The position numbers and the translations under genes were made by a program. Source: an uncultured Porphyromonadaceae bacterium (lineage in GTDB: Bacteria; Bacteroidota; Bacteroidia; Bacteroidales; Muribaculaceae). From it: a stretch of 12,455 nt of DNA. The notes beneath the pieces were generated by a model. That model was not told where the DNA came from. It saw nothing but the letters and a program-made list of their open reading frames with translations, and did no database searches. This document shows, in pieces, positions 1 through 8,200 of this stretch. Location of the stretch: NCBI GenBank assembly GCA_900546835.1, contig UREH01000060.1:1-12455 (forward strand), read 5' to 3'. The stretch's first letter is position 1; each line of letters begins with the position of its first letter.

Positions 1-1578
1 GCCATGCGGCTGCTCGGCATCGACGACGCCGGGATTGCAGAAGCTATAGGACAGCTCAACCCAATAAATACACGCCTAAACGTGGCTGACGGCGTAAACC
101 ACTGCCAGATTGTGGTCGACGACTATCCATTCGACCTCATTTCGCTCGACCCAGCGCTCGATTTCGTTAATGCGCGCCGCACCAACGGCCAGAAGTTCAC
201 CCTGATTTCGCCAGAACTGCCGCGCCCCGATGCCGATTCCTATACCGCCCTGATCGATATAGCCTGCCGCAAGGGTGTAGACCGCATAATCGGCATCGGC
301 GCCGCCTACGGCAAGGTAGCCGACCGGATGCCGGAGGGGAGCCGGTGGTATTCCACGGTCGACGAAGCAATTGCGTCGCTCACTCCCTCCAGCTTCTCCA
401 ATGAGATAATATTGGTGGAAGGATGCTACGGCTCGCGCCTTGCCGACCTCGCCCATACTCTCGAGGCGCGCACCCACGAGACGGTACTTGAAGTGAATCT
501 CGACGCCATGGTCCAGAATTTCAACTTCTACCGCTCCCATCTGAAGTCCTCAACCGGAGTTGTCGCCATGGTAAAGGCCTCCGGCTATGGCGCCGGAAGC
601 TACGAACTCGCCAAGACGCTCCAGAGCCGAGGGGCGGCATATCTGGCCGTGGCCGTACTCGACGAGGGCATCGAACTCCGCGAAGCCGGAATAACAATGC
701 CCATAATGGTACTTAATCCCAAAGTGCTCAACTATCCACTGCTGTTACGCTACCGGCTGGAGCCGGAAATCTTTGATTTCGATATCCTTGAGGAAATCAT
801 CTCCGAGGCATCGCGTCTGGGCATAGAGCGCTACCCCATCCATATCAAACTCGACACCGGCATGCACCGCCTCGGATTCCTCGAAGCCGACCTGCCGCGA
901 CTTATCGAGCGTATCAAAAGCCAGAACTGCGTGGAAGTCAGCTCGGTATTCTCCCATCTCGCCACGGCCGACTGCCCCGACATGAACGACTACACTGAAA
1001 TGCAGCTGCACACGTTTGCCCGCTGCTCGCAGAAGATAATCGACGCGTTCGCCGACCATTATGTGAAACGCCACATCCTCAATACCGCCGGTATAATCCG
1101 ATATCCGGAGTACCAGTATGATATGGTCCGTCTGGGAATCGGCCTGTATGGTATCCCGGTGCTGAACGACGGTTCGGAAGATGGCCTGCGCCCGGTCTCC
1201 ACCCTCCGCTCTCCCATAATCTCCATAAAGACCTGGGATGCCGGCACGACCATAGGCTACGGGCGCCGCGGACTGCTTACACGCCGCAGTGTGATAGCCA
1301 CCGTACCCATCGGCTATGCCGACGGCATAGACCGCCATATGGGCCGGGGAGCCGTAAGCTTCTTGGTCAACGGCGTGAAATGCCCCACCGTAGGCAACAT
1401 CTGCATGGACATACTAATGCTCGACGTTACCGAGGCCAACGCCAAAGTTGGCGACAGCGTGGAGATTTTCGGCGAAGGGAACCCGGCCCAGACGCTCTCC
1501 GACGCCCTCGGCACCATCCCCTACGAAATCCTCACCTCCGTGAGTCCGCGGGTGCGCCGAATCTACTACTCCGAATAA
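1..1578 (+). CDS. MurF-alanine racemase fusion, 5'-truncated by window edge
   Basis: This is the C-terminal part of the Bacteroidetes two-domain protein joining UDP-MurNAc-tripeptide:D-Ala-D-Ala ligase (MurF) to PLP-dependent alanine racemase (Alr), a cytoplasmic supplier of D-Ala for peptidoglycan. The reading frame is open from base 1, so the ATG at base 4 is internal and the MurF ATP-binding region lies upstream of the window. Counting from that Met, residues 1-155 are the end of MurF and about 160-524 a complete Alr. The Alr barrel shows MVKASGYGAG with the PLP lysine K191 (the family usually has MVKAxxYGxG), then LDTGMHRLG, IGYGRRG with the likely catalytic Tyr419, VPIGYADG and VGNICMD. 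The MurF signature DDxYNANP reads DDYPFD at 39-44, so its usual Asn residues are missing. A strong hairpin follows 40 bases after the stop. Alr identity is near certain; whether this MurF half is active is open. Confidence 0.95.
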   Translation, partial: AMRLLGIDDAGIAEAIGQLNPINTRLNVADGVNHCQIVVDDYPFDLISLDPALDFVNARRTNGQKFTLISPELPRPDADSYTALIDIACRKGVDRIIGIGAAYGKVADRMPEGSRWYSTVDEAIASLTPSSFSNEIILVEGCYGSRLADLAHTLEARTHETVLEVNLDAMVQNFNFYRSHLKSSTGVVAMVKASGYGAGSYELAKTLQSRGAAYLAVAVLDEGIELREAGITMPIMVLNPKVLNYPLLLRYRLEPEIFDFDILEEIISEASRLGIERYPIHIKLDTGMHRLGFLEADLPRLIERIKSQNCVEVSSVFSHLATADCPDMNDYTEMQLHTFARCSQKIIDAFADHYVKRHILNTAGIIRYPEYQYDMVRLGIGLYGIPVLNDGSEDGLRPVSTLRSPIISIKTWDAGTTIGYGRRGLLTRRSVIATVPIGYADGIDRHMGRGAVSFLVNGVKCPTVGNICMDILMLDVTEANAKVGDSVEIFGEGNPAQTLSDALGTIPYEILTSVSPRVRRIYYSE

Positions 1579-1587
1579 GAGCAAGAG

Positions 1588-1621
1588 TCATAAATCCTAT
1601 AAGTCTTATAGATCTTATAAC
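1588..1621. repeat. Degenerate tandem 9-mers of the TCTTATAAG type
   Basis: Three adjacent 9-base units, TCCTATAAG, TCTTATAGA and TCTTATAAC, occupy 1595-1621. A degraded unit, TCATAAA, precedes them at 1588. They lie between the murF-alr stop and the terminator hairpin. Each unit contains a near-palindromic TTATAA core. The role is unknown. They could be intergenic simple repeats scattered through the genome, or an AT-rich element that helps termination. Confidence 0.5.
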
Positions 1622-1666
1622 TTACAGGCGGTGATTCAAAACAATTTGAATCACCGCCTGTAAGTT
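1619..1666. terminator. Perfect 22-bp hairpin, probable bidirectional terminator
   Basis: The arms at 1619-1640 and 1645-1666 are exact reverse complements around a 4-base ACAA loop. The stem has a GC-rich middle (CAGGCGGTG/CACCGCCTG) and AT-rich ends. It sits between two convergent genes, 40 bases past the murF-alr stop and 14 bases before the stop of the minus-strand gene, which is the expected place for a shared terminator. There is no long T-run on either side (plus-strand continuation TATGTG), so termination may rely on the A/T-rich stem ends. Confidence 0.8.
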
Positions 1667-1680
1667 TATGTGAGAATGGT

Positions 1681-2094
1681 TTAGGCACACATTTCCATTG
1701 GGCCAGCCTGGTTTTCGTTGTAGGTGCGGTTTACGGCGTTCTGCAGGTAGAGCATCTTACAGAAGACTACGAGATTAAGTATGCCGAGGGTAAGCCAGCC
1801 GAGGAACACGGCAATCAGATAGGTTGATACCTGAAGGCCCTGCTGACGGCCGTTCACTGCCAGATAGGTGTTGCAGCGGCTGATCCACATGCAGTACCAT
1901 ACGATGCTGTAGATGCCGAGGGTGAGGATGGAGAACACGATGAAGAGGAAAAGTCCGGTAGTGCTTCTGCCGTCGCCCTTGCAGGCTGTGTTTGTCTCTT
2001 TTGCAAATGCGTAGATCAGATACCACTGGTAGAAGCCCAAAGTTACGATAGTAAGGAGAAAGGCTAACCAGAAGCCGCGGTTGGTTGGTAACAT
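1681..2094 (-). CDS. Small multi-pass membrane protein, DUF4234 family
   Basis: A 137-aa protein with three or four hydrophobic segments: about residues 9-27 (WLAFLLTIVTLGFYQWYLI), 46-68 (LFLFIVFSILTLGIYSIVWYCMW) and 87-110 (STYLIAVFLGWLTLGILNLVVF). The recurring TLGxYxxxW pattern and the N-terminal RGFW are typical of DUF4234, a family of small membrane proteins with no established function. I chose the ATG at 2094. A longer in-frame version would start at a TTG at 2175, inside the candidate -7 promoter box, and would add 27 unconvincing residues. The gene is alone on the minus strand, converges on murF-alr and diverges from the Lnb-like gene. Its coding sequence appears less GC-rich than its neighbours. 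The family call is good; the role is unknown. Confidence 0.8.
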   Translation of the reverse strand: MLPTNRGFWLAFLLTIVTLGFYQWYLIYAFAKETNTACKGDGRSTTGLFLFIVFSILTLGIYSIVWYCMWISRCNTYLAVNGRQQGLQVSTYLIAVFLGWLTLGILNLVVFCKMLYLQNAVNRTYNENQAGPMEMCA

Positions 2095-2172
2095 AGCGAA
2101 TAAAAAATTAGAAATGTAAAAAAATAGTTGGTTTATTTTATGTGTTTTCAGTGAAAAATCATCAGGAATATG

Positions 2173-2205
2173 CAAATGTATACATTTCTTTTATTATTTA
2201 CCAAC
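2173..2205 (-). promoter_or_regulatory. Candidate promoter of the DUF4234 gene
   Basis: Read on the minus strand, TACATTTG (2180 down to 2173) matches the Bacteroidetes -7 consensus TAnnTTTG exactly. GTTG at 2205-2202 is a three-of-four match to the -33 box TTTG, at a spacing of 21 bases. Transcription would begin near 2166 and leave a leader of about 70 bases before the ATG at 2094. This supports the shorter start of the gene. Confidence 0.55.
2174..2187. promoter_or_regulatory. Perfect 14-bp palindrome, candidate operator
   Basis: AAATGTATACATTT is a perfect palindrome that overlaps the minus-strand -7 box, so a bound dimer would block that promoter. A third copy of the half site AAATGTA is at 2112-2118, inside the same transcript's leader, close to where an auxiliary site could lie. 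The regulator cannot be named from the sequence. Confidence 0.45.
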
Positions 2206-2249
2206 TATCAAATAAAAAACTCCCTCAAATTTTTATGAGAGGATTTTTG

Positions 2250-2257
2250 TATCTTTG
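2250..2257 (+). promoter_or_regulatory. Candidate -7 box of the Lnb-like gene
   Basis: TATCTTTG is an exact match to the Bacteroidetes -7 element TAnnTTTG in an AT-rich run. No good TTTG lies 19-21 bases upstream, so the -33 element is weak or absent. Transcription would begin near 2264. That excludes the in-frame upstream ATGs at 2142 and 2235 as starts, and leaves a leader of about 40 bases before the GTG at 2304. Confidence 0.6.
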
Positions 2258-2277
2258 CAGCACCGGGGGAGACGGGC

Positions 2278-2307
2278 ATGGATTTTGTTATAGACACACA
2301 GACGTGA
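2278..2307 (+). other. 9-codon upstream ORF overlapping the Lnb-like start
   Basis: The first ATG after the predicted transcription start opens the short frame MDFVIDTQT and ends at TGA 2305-2307. That stop overlaps the GTG at 2304-2306 in a GTGA arrangement, one frame away from the downstream gene. Ribosomes finishing the short frame could restart on the GTG. It may be a real coupling leader or may be chance. Confidence 0.35.
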
Positions 2308-3563
2308 GAGATATAATATCAAGACATAATTATTTCCGGGCACTCCTTGATGCGTCGCTTTTATGGACGTTCTGCCTCATGATTGTCGTCCCGGCGTACG
2401 GGCAAAACGGGACGCCGGTGCCCCCACCGATTTCCGGGCAGGCCGCTCCGCAGGCTAAGGTGAGCGTACTGACGTGCGCGCCGGGTGCAGAAATCTACCA
2501 GCTCGAGGGTCATACCGCGCTTCGCCTGCAGATTCCCGCCGCCGACGGCTCGACGGCTCGCGACGTGGTTGTAAACTGGGGTGTATTCGACTTCGCCGCA
2601 CCTAATTTCGTATATCGCTTCGTCAAGGGAGAAACCGACTACATGGCGCTCGCCTATCCCACTCAGCTTTTTCTTGAGGAATATCGCCGGGAGGGACGGC
2701 GCGTGATCGAACAGACGCTCAGTCTTACCCCCGCGCAGACCGATAGCCTCATGGAGGCTATTTCGCTGAATCTGCTTCCGAAAAACCGCACCTACCGCTA
2801 CAACTACGTGCTCGACAACTGCGCCACACGCCCCATGGAGCTGCTGACCAGCCACGCGGGTGTGGCCGATACGGCGCCTTTCGGCTCTACAGAGGCAGGC
2901 GAACAGACCTTCCGAAGCGAGATGCGGCGGTATCACACCAACTATCCATGGTATCAGTTCGGCATCGACCTGGCCCTGGGAAGCGGTCTGGACCGCAAGA
3001 TTTCGGAACGCGAACGCAATTTTGCTCCTGTAGAACTGCAAAAGGCGCTCGCCAAAGCACAAAAAGCCGACGGAAGCCCCTTGGTGGAAGCAACCGATAT
3101 ACTCATGGAGGGGCCGGAAGAGGGAACTGCCGAAGGCAAAACTCCGGCACTTCTCACCCCCATGGCCGTCGCACTCTACATTCTGCTCGCGGCCATTATC
3201 CTCAGTATCCTCGACATAAAGCAGCAGAGGCTCAGCCGATGGTTCGACAGTCTGCTGTTCGGCGCATACGGCGTGCTCGGGCTGCTGCTCACATTTCTCA
3301 TCTTCGCATCCAGCCACTACGCCACGTCGCCCAACTGGCTATATCTCTGGCTGAATCCTCTCTGCCTCTTCGCGGCGGCAGGAGTGTGGATTAAATCGTG
3401 GCGACGTGCGGTTTATTGCTATCAAATTTGTAACTTTGCGGCCGTGGCCGCGCTGTGCGCTGTCGGCTGCATGGGAGTTCAGAGCCTCAACGTAGCTTTC
3501 CTCCCGCTTATGGGCGCCGACCTTCTTCGTTCGGCCACATTCATATATCTGAACAGAAAATAA
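2304..3563 (+). CDS. lnb: DUF4105 membrane protein, probable lipoprotein N-acyltransferase Lnb
   Basis: A 419-aa protein read from GTG 2304. This is the only in-frame start after the candidate promoter that gives a normal signal peptide: a basic start (RDIISRHNYFR), a hydrophobic core and a likely cut after AYG at residue 33. Residues about 49-285 form the periplasmic DUF4105 domain, with GHTALR (H70), NWGVFDF, FVKGETDY and YNYVLDNCATRP (C173). The conserved His and Cys suggest a thiol active site. Four or five membrane helices follow, at about 287-305, 316-336, 346-363, 369-391 and perhaps 394-412. From memory, this two-part architecture is the one recently assigned as Lnb, the Bacteroides enzyme that adds the third acyl chain to lipoproteins in place of Lnt. 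That identity rests on motif recognition, not on a search. The stop overlaps the next start (TAATG). Confidence 0.75.
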   Translation: MRDIISRHNYFRALLDASLLWTFCLMIVVPAYGQNGTPVPPPISGQAAPQAKVSVLTCAPGAEIYQLEGHTALRLQIPAADGSTARDVVVNWGVFDFAAPNFVYRFVKGETDYMALAYPTQLFLEEYRREGRRVIEQTLSLTPAQTDSLMEAISLNLLPKNRTYRYNYVLDNCATRPMELLTSHAGVADTAPFGSTEAGEQTFRSEMRRYHTNYPWYQFGIDLALGSGLDRKISERERNFAPVELQKALAKAQKADGSPLVEATDILMEGPEEGTAEGKTPALLTPMAVALYILLAAIILSILDIKQQRLSRWFDSLLFGAYGVLGLLLTFLIFASSHYATSPNWLYLWLNPLCLFAAAGVWIKSWRRAVYCYQICNFAAVAALCAVGCMGVQSLNVAFLPLMGADLLRSATFIYLNRK

Positions 3564-5185
3564 TGAAGCCTCTACACCGTCCGCTTACCACATCTGTCGT
3601 GGCCCTTTTAGTGGCCACCGCGACGCTCTCGGCCGTGGCGCAGGCTCGCCGTCAGCCCGACGGCACGCGTCCACAGCGCCCGTCGCTCGTGGTGGGGATT
3701 GTGGTGGAAGGACTTTCGATGGACTATCTGGAGCTGCTGAAGCCAGAATTCACGGATGGCGGCCTGCGCCGCCTGATGGATGACGGAATTACCATCGGCG
3801 ACCTCGACTACGGCACCGGACTCGACGGAGCCGCCGCCACAGCCGTGGTGTTCACAGGCACTTCTCCGTCGGTCAACGGCATCCCCTCCCGCACAGTCTA
3901 CGATCCTGAGACGCGCAGAGTGGTATCCGCGGTCAACGACCCGGCCACCATCGGCAATTTCACCGACGAGACGCTCTCGCCCAAAGCGCTGACCGCCTCG
4001 ACGCTGGCCGACGAACTGCGCATCGACGCCGGAGGCCTCGGCTACGTTTACGCAATAGCGCCCAACGCTCCCGAAGCAATCATAATGGGCGGCCATGCGG
4101 GCAACAGCGCGTTCTGGATCAACGACGTGACAGGCAAATGGGCCACGACAACCTACTACAAGGACCTCCCTACGCCCCCGCAGACAATCAACCACCGCGA
4201 GCCCACCGACTCGCGGCTCGACACGCTGCAGTGGACACCGATTATTTCCGTCGACCGGCTTCCCGATCTCCCGGGCTACAAGAAACTGTACCCTTTCCGC
4301 CACACGTTCCCGCGTCAGAACGCCAACAGATATGTGGCCTATAAAAATTCGCCGGCCGTCAACGCCGACATCACCCGACTGGCATCCGACTATATCCGCA
4401 TCCTCAACCTGGGCAAGCGCGACAATATCGACATGCTCAACCTGGGCTACTCGGTGCAGCCTTTCATCCATGGCCGCGACGCCGACAACCGTCCCGAGAC
4501 GATGGACGCCTATCTGCGCCTCGACCGCAATCTGGCCAGTCTTTTCGCCGCCATCGACGCCAAGGGCCCGGGGATGGACCATACGCTCGTATTCATTGCC
4601 GGCACACCGCTGACCAACCGCACCCGCCGCGACGACGAGAAGTGGGGTACCCCCTTCGGCGAGTTCTCCTCGCGCAAGGCAGTCTCGCTGCTCAACATGT
4701 ATCTCATGGCCCTCTATGGCAACGGCGAATGGGTGAGCGGCTACCATAACGGACAGATATACCTCAACCACAAACTTATAAAGGAGCGCGACAAGGACCT
4801 CTCGGAAATCCGCGGAGAATCGGCGCGCTTCCTTACGCGCATGAGCGGCGTCACCAGCGCCTGGACCATCGACGACGTAATCGACCGACGCGCCACCGAG
4901 CGCCCCGACGCCATGCGGCGCAATACTCCGGTGCAGACGGCCGGCGACGTCATAGTAAGCATCGCCCCCGGATGGCAGGAGACCGACGACGACAGCGACA
5001 TGGAGCGGCCGCAGACCACTCTGCGCGCCGCCACCACGGTCGCCCCGGCCTTCATTCTGGCTCCGGGCGAGGCGTCGCGCACCATCGGGGGCGCCGTCGA
5101 CGCCCGCGTACTCGCTCCCACCGTAGCGGGAATGCTCCGCATACGCTCGCCCAACGGCGCCTCGTTGCCGCGCCTGCGCTGGTAG
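3563..5185 (+). CDS. Exported alkaline phosphatase-superfamily protein, likely pseudoenzyme
   Basis: A 540-aa protein. Its ATG shares one base with the preceding stop (TAATG), so the two genes are probably translationally coupled. Residues 1-26 are a Sec signal peptide ending in AVA, so the mature protein should be periplasmic. The scaffold matches PafA-type phosphatases: [14 protein letters not shown] (42-55), [10 protein letters not shown] (98-107), [12 protein letters not shown] (316-327), [11 protein letters not shown] (461-471) and [11 protein letters not shown] (517-527). The active site does not. The first metal Asp of the family is E49. The GHTS region with the nucleophile Thr reads LDGAAAT (87-93). 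The metal Asp of DxxxH is Q299, although H303 remains. The DHG motif reads GTP (347-349), and the THGS motif near the C terminus reads TTLRA. I infer a non-catalytic or altered protein. Automatic annotation would probably say phosphatase. Confidence 0.85.
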   Translation: MKPLHRPLTTSVVALLVATATLSAVAQARRQPDGTRPQRPSLVVGIVVEGLSMDYLELLKPEFTDGGLRRLMDDGITIGDLDYGTGLDGAAATAVVFTGTSPSVNGIPSRTVYDPETRRVVSAVNDPATIGNFTDETLSPKALTASTLADELRIDAGGLGYVYAIAPNAPEAIIMGGHAGNSAFWINDVTGKWATTTYYKDLPTPPQTINHREPTDSRLDTLQWTPIISVDRLPDLPGYKKLYPFRHTFPRQNANRYVAYKNSPAVNADITRLASDYIRILNLGKRDNIDMLNLGYSVQPFIHGRDADNRPETMDAYLRLDRNLASLFAAIDAKGPGMDHTLVFIAGTPLTNRTRRDDEKWGTPFGEFSSRKAVSLLNMYLMALYGNGEWVSGYHNGQIYLNHKLIKERDKDLSEIRGESARFLTRMSGVTSAWTIDDVIDRRATERPDAMRRNTPVQTAGDVIVSIAPGWQETDDDSDMERPQTTLRAATTVAPAFILAPGEASRTIGGAVDARVLAPTVAGMLRIRSPNGASLPRLRW

Positions 5186-5259
5186 GCCGTGCCCTCACCT
5201 CTCTTTATCCATATCAACCCTTCAAAACATATACAACACACCACCCATATAATATAGAA

Positions 5260-8200
5260 ATGTCACTTCAATCGATACTTACGAAACTCTTTGGCAACAA
5301 GTCGACCCGCGACCTCAAAGAGATCAAACCCATTGTAGACAAGATCAACGCTATAGGCCCAACGCTCCACGACCTTACCAACGACGAGCTCCGCGGTAAG
5401 ATCGACACCGTGCGCGCCGAAATAGCCGAGGCCATAAAAGCCGACCAGGACGCAGCCGCCGAAATCCGCTCGCGCGTGGAGGATCTCCCCTTCGACGAGC
5501 GCCAGCCGCTCTGGGAGGAAATCGACAAGCACGAAAAAAATGTGCTCGACATCCTTGAGGACCAGCTCAACGAGCACCTTCCAATAGTATTCGCCACAAT
5601 GCGCGAGACCGCCCGACGCTTCGCCGAAAACGAGACCGTGGAGGTTACAGCCACCAACCTCGACCGCGAGCTCGCCGCCCAGGGCCGCGACTTCGTCAGC
5701 ATCGAAGGCGACAAAGCCATCTGGAAGAACCGCTGGCTCGCCGGCGGCAACGAAATCATCTGGGACATGGTGCACTACGACGTCCAGCTCATCGGCGGCA
5801 TCGTGCTCCATCAGGGCAAAATCGCCGAGATGGCTACCGGTGAAGGCAAAACCCTCGTGGCCACCCTTCCGGTGTTCCTGCGCTCGCTCTCGAAAAAGGG
5901 CGTGCACGTGGTGACCGTCAACGACTACCTCTCCAAGCGTGACTCCGAATGGATGGGCCCGCTCTACATGTTCCACGGCTCGACCGTAGACTGCATCGAC
6001 AAGCACCAGCCCAACACGCCCCAGCGCCGCCGCGCCTATGAATGCGACATCACTTTCGGCACCAACAACGAGTTCGGCTTCGACTACCTCCGCGACAACA
6101 TGGCCATGTCGCCCCAGGACATGGTGCAGCGCAAGCACTACTACGCGATTGTCGACGAGGTCGACTCCGTGCTTATCGACGACGCCCGTACGCCGCTCAT
6201 CATCTCCGGTCCCGTCCCCAAGGGCGACGACCAGATGTTCAACGAATACAAGCCCAACGTGGAGAATGTGGTCCAGGCCCAGCGCCGCCTTGTCACCCAG
6301 ATTCTGGCCGAGGCCAAGCAGAAAATTGTCAGCGAGGACAAGGACGTGCGCAAGGAAGGCGAACTGCTGCTTTTCCGCGCTTTCAAGGGACTGCCGAAAT
6401 ACGGCCCGCTGATCAAATTCCTCAGCGAGGAAGGTATGAAAAATGCCCTCCTGAAAACCGAGGCATACTACCTGCAGGACAACTCGCGCGAGATGCCCGT
6501 GGTGACTGACCCTCTCTATTTCGTAATCGACGAGAAAAACCGCTCGGTGGAACTTACCGACAAGGGCTACGAAGTGCTCACCAACCGCAACCAGGACCCG
6601 CAGTTCTTCGTACTCCCCGACATCGCAGCCAAACTGTCGGAACTCGAGCACGTGGCCGACCTGGCCGAGCGTCAGCAGAAAAAAGACGAGGCCATGGCTG
6701 ACTACGCCGTAAAAGCCGAGCGCGTGCACACCGTCACCCAGCTTCTCAAAGCCTATACCCTTTTCGAGAAGGACAATGAATACGTAATCGACGACAACAA
6801 AATCAAAATCGTCGACGAGCAGACCGGCCGTATCATGGAGGGACGCCGCTACAGCGACGGGCTTCATCAGGCCCTCGAGGCCAAGGAAGGCGTGAAGGTC
6901 GAGGCAGCCACGCAGACCTTCGCCACCATCACGCTTCAGAACTACTTCCGAATGTACCACAGAGTTGCAGGTATGACCGGTACGGCTGAGACCGAGGCCG
7001 GCGAGCTCTGGGATATCTACAAACTCGACGTGGTGACCATCCCGACCAACCGCCCCGTGGCGCGCATCGACATGGACGACCGCGTCTATAAGACCAAGAA
7101 GGAGAAATACGCAGCCGTGATCGACGAGATCGTGCGCCTGCGCGAGGCCGGACGCCCCGTGCTCGTCGGTACCACTTCGGTCGAAATCTCCGAACTACTC
7201 AAACGCATGCTCGACATGCGCCACATCCAGTGTCAGGTGCTCAACGCCAAGCTCCACCAGCAGGAGGCGCAGGTAGTGGCCCTCGCCGGCCGCGCCGGCA
7301 CCGTAACCATCGCCACCAACATGGCCGGCCGCGGTACCGACATCAAGCTCACCCCCGAGGTGAAGGAGGCCGGAGGCCTCGCTATCATCGGCACTGAGCG
7401 CCATGAGAGCCGCCGCGTCGACCGCCAGCTGCGCGGACGTTCGGGCCGTCAGGGCGACCCGGGGTCGTCGGTGTTCTATGTATCGTTCGAGGACCAGCTC
7501 ATGCGACTCTTCGCCACCGACCGCGTGATGAAGATGCTCGACACCCTCGGCCTCAAGGAGGGCGAGATGATCGAGAGCAAGATGGTGACCCGAGCCATCG
7601 AGAACGCACAGAAGCGCGTGGAGGAGAATAACTTCGGCATCCGCAAGCGCCTGCTGGAATACGACGACGTGATGAACAAGCAGCGCACCTACATCTACAA
7701 CCGCCGCCACCACGCGCTGCTCGGCGAACGCATCGGCATCGACATCGCCAACATGACCTACGACCTGATCGAGAACCTCGTGGTGAACTACGACCAGCCC
7801 GCCGACTACGAGGAGCTCTCGCTTGAACTGATGCGCGTGCTCACCATCGAACCTCCTTTCACCGAGAAGGAATTCGCCCAGCTCGGCCGCGAAGAGAAAA
7901 TCGAACGCCTCTATGCCGCTGCCAACAGCAACCTGGAGCGGCGCTCGCAGCGCATAATCGAAATCGCCACACCGGTGGTGAAGGAATGGGTGGAGAACCG
8001 CGGCGCAACGGGCAAGATTATCGTGCCCATGACCGACGGCAAGCGTATCTTCCATCTCCGCGCCGACATCAACGAAGCCTACAATTCGGGTTGCCGCTCG
8101 ATTGTGAAGGAATGGCACAAAGCCATCCTCCTGGTCACCATCGACGAACTCTGGAAAGAACACCTGCGCGAACTCGACGACCTGCGCCAGAGCGTGCAGA

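Larger units (their letters stand above)
2124..2208. repeat. Spaced 9-bp inverted repeat in divergent control region
   Basis: ATAGTTGGT at 2124-2132 and ACCAACTAT at 2200-2208 are perfect inverted copies 67 bases apart. The right arm covers the candidate -33 box of the minus-strand promoter, and the left arm falls in the untranslated leader of that transcript. The pair could be two sites of one regulator or could fold in the RNA. In an AT-rich stretch the match could also be chance. Confidence 0.4.

Noticed and set aside
2095..2175. Longer DUF4234 start at the TTG at 2175
   Set aside because: It overlaps the candidate -7 promoter box and adds residues unlike the family N-terminus. The ATG at 2094 fits both promoter and family.
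2142..2303. Upstream ATG starts (2142, 2235) for the Lnb-like gene
   Set aside because: Both lie upstream of the transcription start predicted from the TATCTTTG box and would put 23-54 residues before the signal peptide. The GTG at 2304 gives a normal exported N-terminus.
4972..5259. In-frame extension of secA upstream into the phosphatase-like gene
   Set aside because: The extension reads as Arg/His-rich nonsense overlapping a real gene in another frame. SecA homology starts at the Met at 5260.
5186..5259. SecM-like or other regulatory leader before secA
   Set aside because: I looked for a short ORF with an arrest-like sequence, a strong hairpin or a promoter in the 74-base gap. It is AT-rich at its 3' end but shows none of these.
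5263..6960. Long minus-strand open frame opposite secA (565 codons)
   Set aside because: It is antisense to a certain gene, and the GC-rich codon use of secA leaves the opposite frame open. The translation is Val/Gly/His-rich low-complexity with no recognisable domain. The same holds for the minus-strand frames at 3608-4771, 7195-8664 and 2361-3317.
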